Assembly (NCBI GenBank): GCA_003170135.1
Contig: PMZR01000124.1
Location: forward strand, 21,020 to 85,019
Direction of reading: 5' to 3'
Source of the DNA: Acidobacteriota bacterium
Lineage (GTDB): Bacteria > Acidobacteriota > Vicinamibacteria > Vicinamibacterales > Fen-181
DNA: 64,000 nucleotides
Part shown: in pieces, positions 37,235 to 44,063 of the stretch
Layout: the number at the start of each line of letters is the position of its first letter
Numbering within the stretch: position 1 is the first letter of the stretch
Notes under the pieces: model-generated
The model's input: the letters and a program-made list of their open reading frames with translations, nothing else
Told to the model about the DNA's origin: nothing
Database searches by the model: none
Translations under genes and position numbers: made by a program

Positions 37235-37441
37235 ATGCCGCAGGGAACGATCAAGCGACTCGTCAGGGACCGGGGTTTTGGTTTCATCCGCGACGACGGC
37301 GGCCAGGAGTGGTTCTTTCATCGGAGCGCGGTGCGCGATTCGTCCTTCGATCAACTGAACGAAGGACAGCGCGTCAGCTTCGAGGAGGAACCCTCGAGCA
37401 AGGGACCGCGCGCGGCCGACGTACGGCCTGAGGCCGCGTAG
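37235..37441 (+). CDS. Cold-shock (CspA-type) nucleic-acid-binding protein
   Basis: This 68-residue CSD protein has RNP1 GFGFI at 14-18 and RNP2 FFHRSAV at 27-33. It binds single-stranded RNA/DNA. GAAGGAGA is placed 5-6 nt before ATG 37235. It is a close paralog of the minus-strand gene at 38911-39117, with the same length and the same SKGPRA(A/G)xVR ending. The short acidic insert (DDGGQE) is typical of this subgroup. Confidence 0.95.
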   Translation: MPQGTIKRLVRDRGFGFIRDDGGQEWFFHRSAVRDSSFDQLNEGQRVSFEEEPSSKGPRAADVRPEAA

Positions 37442-37573
37442 GCGACGCACCACGCGCTGCGCACTCCGCAAGACGCGTCGGACGAGACAAAAGTCTACAA
37501 TGGGTAGTCCACGCGCCACGTGGCCGTCTCGGCGGCTGGCGCGCCGAGGGAGCGCCTCGCCCCGGACGTCCCG

Positions 37574-38290
37574 ATGCCATACCTCATCCTCTTCGACATC
37601 GACGGCACCCTGGTGCTCACTGGCGGCGCCGGCGGCCGCGCGATGACGCGCGCGTTTCGCGACGTGTTCCTCGTTGACGATGCGTTTCGGGGAATTCCGA
37701 TGCCGGGTCGCACCGATCCGCACATCGTGGCCGATGCCATCGCACGCGCCGGCCTTGGGCCCGACACGGCTCTGCTGTCGAGTTTTCGCGAGCGATACCG
37801 CGAGCGCCTGAGCGAGGCGATCGTGGAACCCGGCCCGCGCAAGGGCGTCCTGCCGGGCGTGCGGCCGCTGCTCGAGGCCCTTCACGCGCGGGCAGACGTG
37901 TTTCTCGCACTCCTGACCGGCAACTACTCGGACGCGGCGCGCATCAAGCTCGAGTACTTCGGCCTCTGGCAGTACTTCGCGTGCGGCGCCTACGGGGAGG
38001 AAGCGCCGGACCGCAATCGCCTCGTGCCGGTCGCCCTGGAACGTGCCCGCGCGTGCGGTGCGCACGCAGCCGCCCTCGAACGCGTGATCGTCGTCGGCGA
38101 CACGCCACTCGACGTCGCCTGCGCACATTCGGCGGGCGCCACGGCCGCAGCCGTCGCGACCGGCGGACACACCACGCAGGAGCTGGCCGGGAGCGGTGCC
38201 GACGTGGTCTTCGAAGACCTTTCCGACACGTGCCGCTTTCTGACGCTGCTCGATAATGGGTTCGGTGGCCGCGGTCCAGGGCGTGAGTGA
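37574..38290 (+). CDS. HAD-superfamily phosphatase (phosphoglycolate phosphatase-like)
   Basis: This 238-residue HAD hydrolase has motif I DIDGTL (D8, D10), a helical cap, motif II in LLTGNYSDAA, motif III as a Lys in the AARIKLEYFG region and motif IV VVGDTPLDVACA. Substrate is not determined; cap size and GDTPLD favour Gph/pyrophosphatase-like members. The start ATG 37574 removes 18 upstream residues that begin at GTG 37520. A TACAAT box at 37496-37501 could serve either start. Confidence 0.9.
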   Translation: MPYLILFDIDGTLVLTGGAGGRAMTRAFRDVFLVDDAFRGIPMPGRTDPHIVADAIARAGLGPDTALLSSFRERYRERLSEAIVEPGPRKGVLPGVRPLLEALHARADVFLALLTGNYSDAARIKLEYFGLWQYFACGAYGEEAPDRNRLVPVALERARACGAHAAALERVIVVGDTPLDVACAHSAGATAAAVATGGHTTQELAGSGADVVFEDLSDTCRFLTLLDNGFGGRGPGRE

Positions 38291-38368
38291 GCGGCCCTGT
38301 TAGACGTGTGGTCCCGGAGTACGAGGTCCACCTTCGCCCTGCAGTCTGCGCTCAACGGGCTGGGTGGA

Positions 38369-38423
38369 CAACCTTCGCCCGAGCGAGCAGGCGGCGCCTC
38401 ACGCGAAGGTTGGTTGACCAACC
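38369..38423. repeat. Nested inverted repeats downstream of tRNA-Sec
   Basis: CAACCTTCGC (38369-38378) pairs with GCGAAGGTTG (38403-38412), and GGTTGGT (38408-38414) with ACCAACC (38417-38423). The shared GCGAAGGTTGG unit is the same as the tRNA trailer sequence at 38441 and 42220. Downstream of tRNA-Sec on the minus strand, these may act as processing or termination structures. Confidence 0.55.
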
Positions 38424-38440
38424 GTAGCTCGGTTCCCGTC

Positions 38441-38458
38441 CAAGTGAGCGAAGGTTGG
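38441..38458 (-). repeat. 18-bp sequence at the 3' end of tRNA-Sec, identical at tRNA-Ala
   Basis: CAAGTGAGCGAAGGTTGG occurs here and at 42220-42237. On the minus strand it reads CCA (the tRNA 3' end) followed by a 15-nt trailer, ACCTTCGCTCACTTG. Confidence 0.85.
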
Positions 38459-38552
38459 CGGAAGCGCCTGGGAGTCGAACCCAGCCCCCCCGCAAACGCG
38501 GGGAGCGACCGATTTTGAAGACCGGGAGGGCCACCGGGCCCCGTTCGCTTCC
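38456..38552 (-). tRNA. selC: tRNA-Sec (anticodon UCA)
   Basis: This 97-nt tRNA includes the encoded CCA. The acceptor stem GGAAGCG pairs with CGCTTCC and the discriminator is G. The anticodon stem CCGGT/ATCGG encloses CTTCAAA, giving anticodon TCA (complement of 38516-38518). A long variable arm CCCCGC-GTTT-GCGGGG and the T-arm CTGGG-TTCGACT-CCCAG follow. The length and long extra arm are characteristic of bacterial selenocysteine tRNA. It lies between the HAD phosphatase and cold-shock genes. selA, selB, selD and a recognisable selenoprotein gene are not in the window. Confidence 0.95.
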
Positions 38553-38712
38553 GAAGCCATCTTACCGCATTGCGGTCACGACACCCCGAGGCCGTACGCG
38601 ACCAACTTCTCGACTTCGAGCAGGACGAAGCGGACGTCCGGGCGCCGGCGCCAAGCGTGCGCCCGATCGGCCGGACGTAGCGCGACGCTCGTGTTGGTAA
38701 AGGTCGTATGGC

Positions 38713-38868
38713 TCAATGGCGTCGGGCCGCTGTAGGGGGATCGTCGGCGTACAAGAAGCGACCGACAAACGGCAGGAGTGCCAGAAGGGCGCCCAGCCCG
38801 GCAAGGCAGAACACAAGTGTGCGGCTGCGAGCCAGCCGGGCGCCTGGCAGACGGAAATTGGACGACAT
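38713..38868 (-). CDS. Possible 51-residue single-pass membrane protein
   Basis: A minus-strand ORF starts MSSNFRLPGARLARSRTLVF and contains one hydrophobic helix (LVFCLAGLGALLALLPFVG, ~18-36) preceded by basic residues, then a short polar tail. It lies between tRNA-Sec and the cold-shock gene, in a stretch otherwise empty. The ribosome site is weak (GGCGGA immediately before ATG). It may be coding, but chance cannot be excluded at this length. Confidence 0.35.
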   Translation of the reverse strand: MSSNFRLPGARLARSRTLVFCLAGLGALLALLPFVGRFLYADDPPTAARRH

Positions 38869-38910
38869 TCCGCCGAGAGAAGGTGCGCAGACCGCCTGGT
38901 GCGGTCGGTT

Positions 38911-39117
38911 TTAGCTTTCGACGAGCCGAACTTCTCCAGCTCTCGGCCCCTTGGCCGATTCCTCCGGCGTGAACTCGACGCGCTGCCCCTCGCGAAGCAA
39001 CTCGAAGACGGCGCCGCGTACCGCGCTGCGATGGAAGAAGTGCTCGATCCCTCCCTCGTCCCGGATGAAACCGAAGCCCTTGTCGATGAGAAGTCGTGCG
39101 ATCGTGCCGGACGGCAT
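38911..39117 (-). CDS. Cold-shock (CspA-type) protein, second copy
   Basis: This 68-residue CSD protein has RNP1 GFGFI and RNP2 FFHRSAV, and is highly similar to the gene at 37235-37441. GGAGGAC precedes the ATG. Its ~200-bp upstream region is gene-free and contains a palindrome at 39188-39203, consistent with a long regulated leader as in cspA mRNAs. The in-frame N-terminal extension up to 39276 is antisense-like, Cys/Pro-rich and rejected. Confidence 0.95.
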   Translation of the reverse strand: MPSGTIARLLIDKGFGFIRDEGGIEHFFHRSAVRGAVFELLREGQRVEFTPEESAKGPRAGEVRLVES

Positions 39118-39187
39118 ACCCGTGTCCTCCGCTCTACGAAACCTGGGCTTATCCCAGGAACTGGGCCCGCTTACAACGGCGCCCCTG

Positions 39188-39203
39188 CTTGTCACATGAC
39201 AAG
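39188..39203. promoter_or_regulatory. Inverted repeat upstream of the second cold-shock gene
   Basis: CTTGTCA and TGACAAG form a 7-bp dyad with a 2-bp centre, 71 bp before the start codon. It could be an operator or, in the transcript, a leader hairpin. Confidence 0.4.
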
Positions 39204-39328
39204 CGGTATGAGGCCACCCAGGGAAAAACGCCCTGCGCCCTGGCACGGCGGCGCCAGGAACGAACGCTGAGCTCAAAATACGCGGCCAGTGTAGGGACTT
39301 CGCGTAGGGAAGTCAAGCGGCCGGTTGA

Positions 39329-39508
39329 CTATATGTGCACGCCGCGCGACGCAGGTGCGACATACCATTTCTCGCCGTTCTCGCCGTCCTCGTCCTCGTC
39401 TTCGTCTTCGTCCTCATCTTCTTCGTTCTCTTCGTCTTCCTCGTCGTCGAAGTCATCGGGATCGCCGGCACAGCCGGGATCGCGTCCGAGACGAACCGCT
39501 GGAAACAT
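39329..39508 (-). CDS. Very acidic 59-residue protein (Asp/Glu microsatellite)
   Basis: On the minus strand ATG 39508 is preceded by GGTGGAG. The protein starts MFPAVRLGRDPGCAGDPDDF, runs through ~23 almost uninterrupted Asp/Glu residues (with one Asn) and ends GENGEKWYVAPASRGVHI. The acidic run is encoded by imperfect GAC/GAA/GAG triplets. It begins 12 bp after the zinc-ribbon gene and is probably co-transcribed with it. Pairing of a CxxC protein with a small acidic one suggests a metal- or nucleic-acid-mimic role, but this is speculative. The plus-strand reading of the same tract is a poly-Ser ORF and is not a gene. Confidence 0.65.
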   Translation of the reverse strand: MFPAVRLGRDPGCAGDPDDFDDEEDEENEEDEDEDEDEDEDGENGEKWYVAPASRGVHI

Positions 39509-39520
39509 CGCTCTCCACCC

Positions 39521-39727
39521 TCACATATCTCGTTCTGACTGGACCCCAGCCGGCTGTACGGGCTTTTCTCCGGCCGGGGGCGACGGGAACGTTGACCAGA
39601 AATGGCGCCCGCAGTGCGGACAGACCCAGAACTGGTCGGGTTTCCACGGGTCGCTAGGCGCAGGATCGCGCTGTTCCATCTGTTCGCCACACCGCTGGCA
39701 CCGGATCCGGGGTTCGGTTTCAGGCAT
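39521..39727 (-). CDS. Small zinc-ribbon protein
   Basis: This 68-residue protein has two CxxC knuckles: RIRCQRCGEQM and WVCPHCGRHFW. Between them is a Trp/Pro-containing loop (DPAPSDPWKPDQF). It forms a zinc ribbon of unknown partner. TAGAAT on the minus strand (complement of 39734-39739) lies 6 nt before the ATG and there is no Shine-Dalgarno sequence, so a leaderless mRNA is expected. The acidic gene follows. Confidence 0.8.
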   Translation of the reverse strand: MPETEPRIRCQRCGEQMEQRDPAPSDPWKPDQFWVCPHCGRHFWSTFPSPPAGEKPVQPAGVQSERDM

Positions 39728-39816
39728 GGCTGAATTCTAGCACGGCGCTCTGCCGCGTCCGATGTAGCATCAAGGGGTTCGTATCGCGCTCGAGGATAGT
39801 CCACAGGCAGGATCCG

Positions 39817-40452
39817 ATGATTCCCGCGGTCATCCTGGCGGCTGGCGCGTCGACCCGCATGGGCCGCCCCAAGGCGCTGCTGCCGATCGGGCGGGACGGA
39901 GAGACGTTTGTCAGCCGCCTGCTGCGCACGTTCTCGGAGGCCGGTGTCGACGATCTCGTCGTCGTCGTGGGCGCCTCTGCCACCGCGGTGAGCGAAGCCA
40001 TCGCGCGAATGCCCGTGTTCGCGCGCGTCGTGGAGAATCGCGGCTTCGAACGCGGCCAGCTGTCCTCGCTCGTCGCGGCGCTCGACGTCGTGGACAGGCC
40101 GGGCGTGCAGGCCGTGATGGCGATGCCGGTCGATATGCCGCTGGTCGGCGCGGCGACCGTCCGCGCGGTGGCCGCCGCGTATCGGCGGCATCGGCCCCTG
40201 GTCGCGAGGCCCGTGCTGGGCGGTCGCCACGGGCACCCGGTGATCTTCGACCGCGCGCTGTTCGTCGATCTGCGTGGGGCGGACTTCGCGGTGGGCGCGC
40301 GGGCGGTCATCGCCGCGCACCTTTGCGACGTGCTCGACGTGCCGGTGACCGATTCGGGGTCGCTCCACGACATCGACACACCGGAAGAATACGAGCGCCA
40401 CACCGGCCTGCGCCTGAACGGGCGTAACGTCGAACCTGGTGGCGACTCTTGA
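39817..40452 (+). CDS. MobA/MocA-like nucleotidyltransferase
   Basis: This 211-residue NTP-transferase starts with LAAGASTRMGRPKALLPIG, the nucleotide-binding motif of the MobA/MocA/IspD fold. MAMPVDMPLVGAATVRAVA supplies the metal-binding Asp, and GRHGHPVIFD is typical of molybdopterin cytidylyltransferase-like members. The activity is probably attachment of CMP or GMP to molybdopterin, consistent with the moaDE genes at 25.3 kb; sugar-nucleotide synthesis is less likely. Confidence 0.87.
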   Translation: MIPAVILAAGASTRMGRPKALLPIGRDGETFVSRLLRTFSEAGVDDLVVVVGASATAVSEAIARMPVFARVVENRGFERGQLSSLVAALDVVDRPGVQAVMAMPVDMPLVGAATVRAVAAAYRRHRPLVARPVLGGRHGHPVIFDRALFVDLRGADFAVGARAVIAAHLCDVLDVPVTDSGSLHDIDTPEEYERHTGLRLNGRNVEPGGDS

Positions 40453-40462
40453 CGCGCTCGCC

Positions 40463-40479
40463 CGACGATGCGATCGTCG
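40463..40479 (+). terminator. Hairpin after the MocA-like gene
   Basis: CGACGAT (40463-40469) and ATCGTCG (40473-40479) pair around a 3-nt loop, followed by TTCTC. Confidence 0.5.
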
Positions 40480-40613
40480 TTCTCGCCTGAATCCCGCAGC
40501 GGCAGCACGCTTGCACCCTCTGTATCGTGAACTCGCGACGTCTGGAGGGCGCAGCGGACGGAGTGCGCGGATTTTCCTCGAGATCCGGCGCGTTGCATTC
40601 AGGAGGGGCGGCC

Positions 40614-41294
40614 ATGGATCCGATGGAAGCCGAGAGCCTGCTCAGAAACGTCGATCGGCGCACGCAGCAAGTAGAGCAGATTCTGCGAACGCTGCCGACG
40701 CTCGAGGAGGTGCGCACAGAGATCCGCAACGCCGTTCGGCCATCGCCCGGTGGCGAGAGCCTCCCGCAGACCGCCGCCAATCTCGCCACCAGGGAGGACT
40801 TGACCGCGGCGACCGCTCCGCTCGCGACGCAGGGGCAACTGGCCGATGCGATCGCGCCGCTCGCGACGCAGGCACAATTGGCTGCGGCCATCGAACCGCT
40901 GGCGACGAAGAAGGAACTGGCCACCGCGGTTGAACCGCTGGCGACAAAGGTGGAACTGGCCGCCGCGGTTGAACTACTGGCTACGAAGGCGGAACTGGCC
41001 GCCGCGGTTGAACCGCTGGCGACGAAGAAGGAACTGACCGCCGCGGTCGAACCGCTGGCCACCCGCAGCGAGACGCAGTTGGCGATTCGTCAGGAGGGCG
41101 AACACACGCGCCGCCATTTCGACGTGGTGGCCGAAAGCCTGCGGGATGACATCAGGGTGATTGCCGAGAGCCAGGTCAGCTTGCAGAAGGGCGGCAAGCA
41201 GGACAGAAAAGAAATCGACGGGATCCTCAAGACACACGAGAAACGGATCGGCGGACTCGAGGCTGCCAACGCGCGGATGCGGAAGCGGCGTTAG
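40614..41294 (+). CDS. Coiled-coil protein built on 13-residue tandem repeats
   Basis: The protein has 226 residues, with AGGAGGGG before ATG 40614. The N-terminal ~55 residues form a helix (NVDRRTQQVEQILRTL). Seven units of LATxxxLxxAxxP follow (for example LATKKELATAVEP and LATQAQLAAAIEP), then a second helical region rich in Arg/Glu (HTRRHFDVVAESLRDDIRVIAES) and a basic tail. The heptad-like Leu/Ala spacing predicts a long trimeric or dimeric coiled coil. Similar sequences occur in phage tail fibres and in CCDC90/DUF1640-type proteins; neither can be chosen here. It precedes the ROK kinase gene. Confidence 0.75.
   Translation: MDPMEAESLLRNVDRRTQQVEQILRTLPTLEEVRTEIRNAVRPSPGGESLPQTAANLATREDLTAATAPLATQGQLADAIAPLATQAQLAAAIEPLATKKELATAVEPLATKVELAAAVELLATKAELAAAVEPLATKKELTAAVEPLATRSETQLAIRQEGEHTRRHFDVVAESLRDDIRVIAESQVSLQKGGKQDRKEIDGILKTHEKRIGGLEAANARMRKRR
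40782..41054. repeat. Seven tandem 39-bp repeats inside the coiled-coil gene
   Basis: Each 39-bp unit encodes LATxxxLxxAxxP. The last four units are nearly identical at DNA level, sharing GCGGTTGAACCGCTGGCGAC-type blocks, which points to recent expansion by unequal exchange or slippage. Confidence 0.8.
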
Positions 41295-41314
41295 CCGGGC
41301 ACGAAGAGCGAGAT

Positions 41315-42211
41315 ATGTTGCGAATCGGCGTGGACATGGGCGGGACGAAGATCGAGGCCGCGGCGGTCGCCGAGGACGGGCAGATTGCGCTGCGCCGGCG
41401 CGTGCCGCCACCGCGCGACGACTACGACGCCACGATTGCCGCCGTCGTGGCGCTGGTCCACGACCTTGACGAGCAGGTCGGCCAGGCCATGACCGTCGGT
41501 GTCGGCATGCCCGGCACGATTTCGCCGGCGACCGGGCTGGTGAAGAACGCGAACTCGGTGTGGCTGAACGGCCGTCCGCTCGATCGCGACCTGCGGAGTG
41601 CGCTGGGCCGACCGGTCCGCCTGGCGAACGATGCGAACTGTTTCGCGCTCTCCGAGGCGCGGGGCGGCGCGGCCGCTGGCGCGTCCACTGTCTTCGGCGT
41701 CATCATCGGGACTGGCACCGGCGGCGGCATCGTGGTGAACGGCCGGGTGTTGACCGGGCGCAACGCCGTGGCCGGCGAGTGGGGACACAACCCGCTGCCC
41801 TGGCCCCGAGCCGACGAGATCCCAGGGGCGCATTGTTACTGCGGCCTGCGCGGTTGCATCGAGACGTTCCTGTCCGGGCCGGGCCTGGCGCGCGATCACG
41901 CGGCCAGAACCGGGGAGGAGCGGAACCCGATGGAGATCGTCCAGCGCGCCGAGGGCGGGGATGCGGCGGCCGAGGCCAGCCTGCAGCGCTACGAGGACCG
42001 TTGTGCGCGCGCGCTTGCCAGCGTCATCAACGTGGTCGATCCGGACGTGATCGTTCTCGGCGGCGGCATGTCGAACATCCCACGACTCTACACGAACGTC
42101 CCGCGGCTGTGGGCCCGCTACGTCTTCTCGGATCGCGTCGACACGACGCTCGTCGCGCCACGCTTCGGCGACTCGAGCGGCGTGCGCGGCGCGGCGTGGC
42201 TGTGGGAATGA
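41315..42211 (+). CDS. ROK-family sugar kinase
   Basis: This 298-residue kinase has an ATP-binding start RIGVDMGGTKIEAAAV, GVGMPGTISP and LANDANCFALSEA with the catalytic Asp. IIGTGTGGGIVVNG and the ROK zinc-binding region WGHNPLPWPR...CYCGLRGCIETFLSGPG follow. This pattern is nearest to fructokinase/N-acetylglucosamine kinase/Mak members. VIVLGGGMSNI near the C-terminus is also conserved. A separate Glk-type glucokinase lies at 55.2 kb, so this one probably uses another hexose. Confidence 0.93.
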   Translation: MLRIGVDMGGTKIEAAAVAEDGQIALRRRVPPPRDDYDATIAAVVALVHDLDEQVGQAMTVGVGMPGTISPATGLVKNANSVWLNGRPLDRDLRSALGRPVRLANDANCFALSEARGGAAAGASTVFGVIIGTGTGGGIVVNGRVLTGRNAVAGEWGHNPLPWPRADEIPGAHCYCGLRGCIETFLSGPGLARDHAARTGEERNPMEIVQRAEGGDAAAEASLQRYEDRCARALASVINVVDPDVIVLGGGMSNIPRLYTNVPRLWARYVFSDRVDTTLVAPRFGDSSGVRGAAWLWE

Positions 42212-42219
42212 GGATCGGG

Positions 42220-42234
42220 CAAGTGAGCGAAGGT

Positions 42235-42237
<3 letters not shown>
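42220..42237 (-). repeat. 18-bp sequence at the 3' end of tRNA-Ala, identical at tRNA-Sec
   Basis: CAAGTGAGCGAAGGTTGG is an exact copy of 38441-38458 in the same position relative to the tRNA CCA end. Confidence 0.85.
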
Positions 42238-42310
<73 letters not shown>

Positions 42311-42413
42311 ACATGGAGTGCGGCCCCAGCGCGGCGACGCACTGGCGGCTCGAATTCTCAATACTAGCCCAGCGACCGGCTCGAGTCAAAGCCGCGTGCC
42401 TGCCCGTGGTGCA

Positions 42414-43529
42414 CTAATACTGCGTGAACATGCGCTGGACCTCGACCGGGTCCTTCGTCTGCGCCAGCGCCAGCATCAGCAGGATGCGGGCCTTCACCGG
42501 GGCGAGATCCTCCGCCGCGATGTAGGTGGCGGCGCGCCCGCGGGCCTGGGCCGTGGCGTCGCCGGCCGCGGTGGACGGCGGGGGCACCTGGGCCGGCGCG
42601 CGCCTGGCGGCGATGCGGCCGCTCCCGGTCCGCGTGCTCGTGACGATGAAGATTCCCTTGCTTGCGGCATCGTTCAGCGCCTGGGGTTCGGAGCCGCTGG
42701 TGGCGCCCGCGCCCGCGCCGGCAACGACGATCCCGCGCGCGCCATGTTCGACGGCCGACGTGATGATGTCGCCGGGCGCGCCCTGGTACACCATGACGAT
42801 GTCCACGCGCGGCAGCTCCGCGATCTTCGAGACGTCGAACTCGCTGGCCGCCGTGTGGCGTTTCAGCGACTGGCGATAGAAGACGACGCGGTCGGCGTCA
42901 ACCACGCCGAGCAGGCCGTACGACCGGCTCTGGAACGTCTGGAGCCGCAGGGCGTCCGTCTTGGTCACCTCCCGCGCGGCGTTGATCTCGTCGTTCAGCA
43001 CCACCAGCACGCCCTTGCCGCGCGCCTCCGGCTCGGCCGCCACGCGGAATCCCTCGAGCAGGTTCGCGGCGCCTTCGTAGCCGAGCGTGCTCGGATTGCG
43101 CATCGAGCCGACGACGACCACCGGCCGTGGATCCCGCACGGTCAGGTCGAGGAAATAGGCGGTTTCCTCGAGCGTGTCCGTGCCGCTCGTGACGACAATG
43201 CCGGCCAGGTCGCGATCCTGCTGGAACGCCTCGTTGATGCGCCGGGCCAGCTGCAGCCACTGCACAAGCGTGAGGGCGCTGCTCGACACGTTCGAGAACT
43301 GCTCGAATTCGGGCTTCGCGTAGCGGGCCAGGTCCGGGATGCTCTTGACGAGGTCGTCGGCCGTCAGGCGGCCGCCGGTCCGGTTCGAGATCGTGCCGCC
43401 GGTCGCAATCAGCCGCACGCGCGGCGGCTGGGCCGGTTGCGACCACGCGGACGGCGCGATCGTCAGAAGGAAGAGCGGCAGCAGCAGGCGCGGAAGGAGC
43501 CGGGTCGGACGGAACAGGTTCGTGTTCAT
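42414..43529 (-). CDS. Exported type II L-asparaginase
   Basis: The protein has 371 residues. The signal peptide (LLLPLFLLTIAPSAWSQ) ends near residue 31. Catalytic threonines are in IATGGTISNR (43-48) and SGTDTLEETAYFLDL; VGSMRNPSTLGYEGAANL and the C-terminal GATSGSEPQALNDAASKGI are family signatures. It deamidates Asn (and Gln) in the periplasm; the Asp formed could be used by AspA at 29.2 kb. An insert of ~25 residues (PPPSTAAGDATAQARG) near the C-terminus is unusual and low complexity. TATAGT on the minus strand (complement of 43551-43556) is a plausible -10. Confidence 0.93.
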   Translation of the reverse strand: MNTNLFRPTRLLPRLLLPLFLLTIAPSAWSQPAQPPRVRLIATGGTISNRTGGRLTADDLVKSIPDLARYAKPEFEQFSNVSSSALTLVQWLQLARRINEAFQQDRDLAGIVVTSGTDTLEETAYFLDLTVRDPRPVVVVGSMRNPSTLGYEGAANLLEGFRVAAEPEARGKGVLVVLNDEINAAREVTKTDALRLQTFQSRSYGLLGVVDADRVVFYRQSLKRHTAASEFDVSKIAELPRVDIVMVYQGAPGDIITSAVEHGARGIVVAGAGAGATSGSEPQALNDAASKGIFIVTSTRTGSGRIAARRAPAQVPPPSTAAGDATAQARGRAATYIAAEDLAPVKARILLMLALAQTKDPVEVQRMFTQY

Positions 43530-43550
43530 GGATCGAGGTCGAGAGAAGGA

Positions 43551-43787
43551 CTATATCGCGCCCGGGGAATTCTGGTGCGCCCGGATCAGCCACGCGGTCA
43601 GCTGGCGGGCGGCTTCGTCCGGCGTCGCGCCGTAGAACGGCATCAGCGCGGTGGGCATCCCGGGGATCCGCACGATCTGCGCGCGCCACCGGGTGGCGTG
43701 CACGGGGGCGGCCTCGATGTGATACACGCGGCCGCCGATGGTTTCCTGGTAGCGATGTGTGCTCATGGGTGCGGGCGGGATAGGCAA
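43551..43787 (-). CDS. Small protein with HicB-like beta-beta-alpha pattern, unknown function
   Basis: This protein has 78 residues from TTG 43787 or 71 from ATG 43766. TAGAAT on the minus strand (complement of 43794-43799) is 6 nt before the TTG, favouring the longer leaderless form. The core pattern GGRVYHIEAAPVHATRWRAQ followed by PFYGATPDEAARQLTAWLIR resembles the strand-strand-helix of HicB-type antitoxins, ending in a G-x-T-x2-EA helix. No HicA is adjacent. A similar pattern is seen in the 66-residue protein at 52777-52977. It is encoded just upstream of asparaginase on the same-direction opposite strand arrangement (both minus). Confidence 0.7.
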   Translation of the reverse strand: MPIPPAPMSTHRYQETIGGRVYHIEAAPVHATRWRAQIVRIPGMPTALMPFYGATPDEAARQLTAWLIRAHQNSPGAI

Positions 43788-43922
43788 GGAGTGATTCTAC
43801 GCGCCGCGGGCGCAAGTTCAAGCGAAAGGATGCGCGAAGCTGGTGTGCAGGAGCGAGCATCCGCCGGATTGCGAACATTTTGGCGTCGATTTATTTCGGC
43901 GGCACATGCCCTCCACAGGAAA

Positions 43923-43937
43923 TGCACGGGCCGTGCA
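43923..43937. promoter_or_regulatory. 15-bp palindrome upstream of an exported-protein gene
   Basis: TGCACGG-G-CCGTGCA is a perfect 7-bp dyad 126 bp before ATG 44064, in a 276-bp gene-free region. It could be a dimeric repressor site or a transcript hairpin. The rest of the gap contains no coding signal. Confidence 0.35.
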
Positions 43938-44063
43938 CATGTTATCCACAGTGACGTCGTACGGTCGCGTCCGGCGCCGATCTGCCGGGCTGCGGCGGTG
44001 CGCGATCTTGACTGCGAACGGCACGCACCATACGCTGGAGCTCACGTCACAGGTCCAGATTCC

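Noticed and set aside
38369..38458. Repeated GCGAAGGTTGG units as a possible CRISPR
   Set aside because: Only a few short copies, partly inverted, no regular spacers and no cas genes; they track tRNA 3' ends instead.
39096..39740. Poly-Ser plus-strand ORF over the triplet repeat
   Set aside because: It is the reverse reading of the Asp/Glu tract. The minus-strand frame has a ribosome site and a well-formed start and end.
40614..41294. Phage tail-fibre gene
   Set aside because: The coiled-coil repeats are compatible, but no other phage gene is near, so no prophage is claimed.
43942..43950. Perfect DnaA box TTATCCACA
   Set aside because: A single 9-mer is expected about once in 128 kb of strand by chance, with no cluster, no AT-rich unwinding region and no dnaA/dnaN nearby, so no origin is called.
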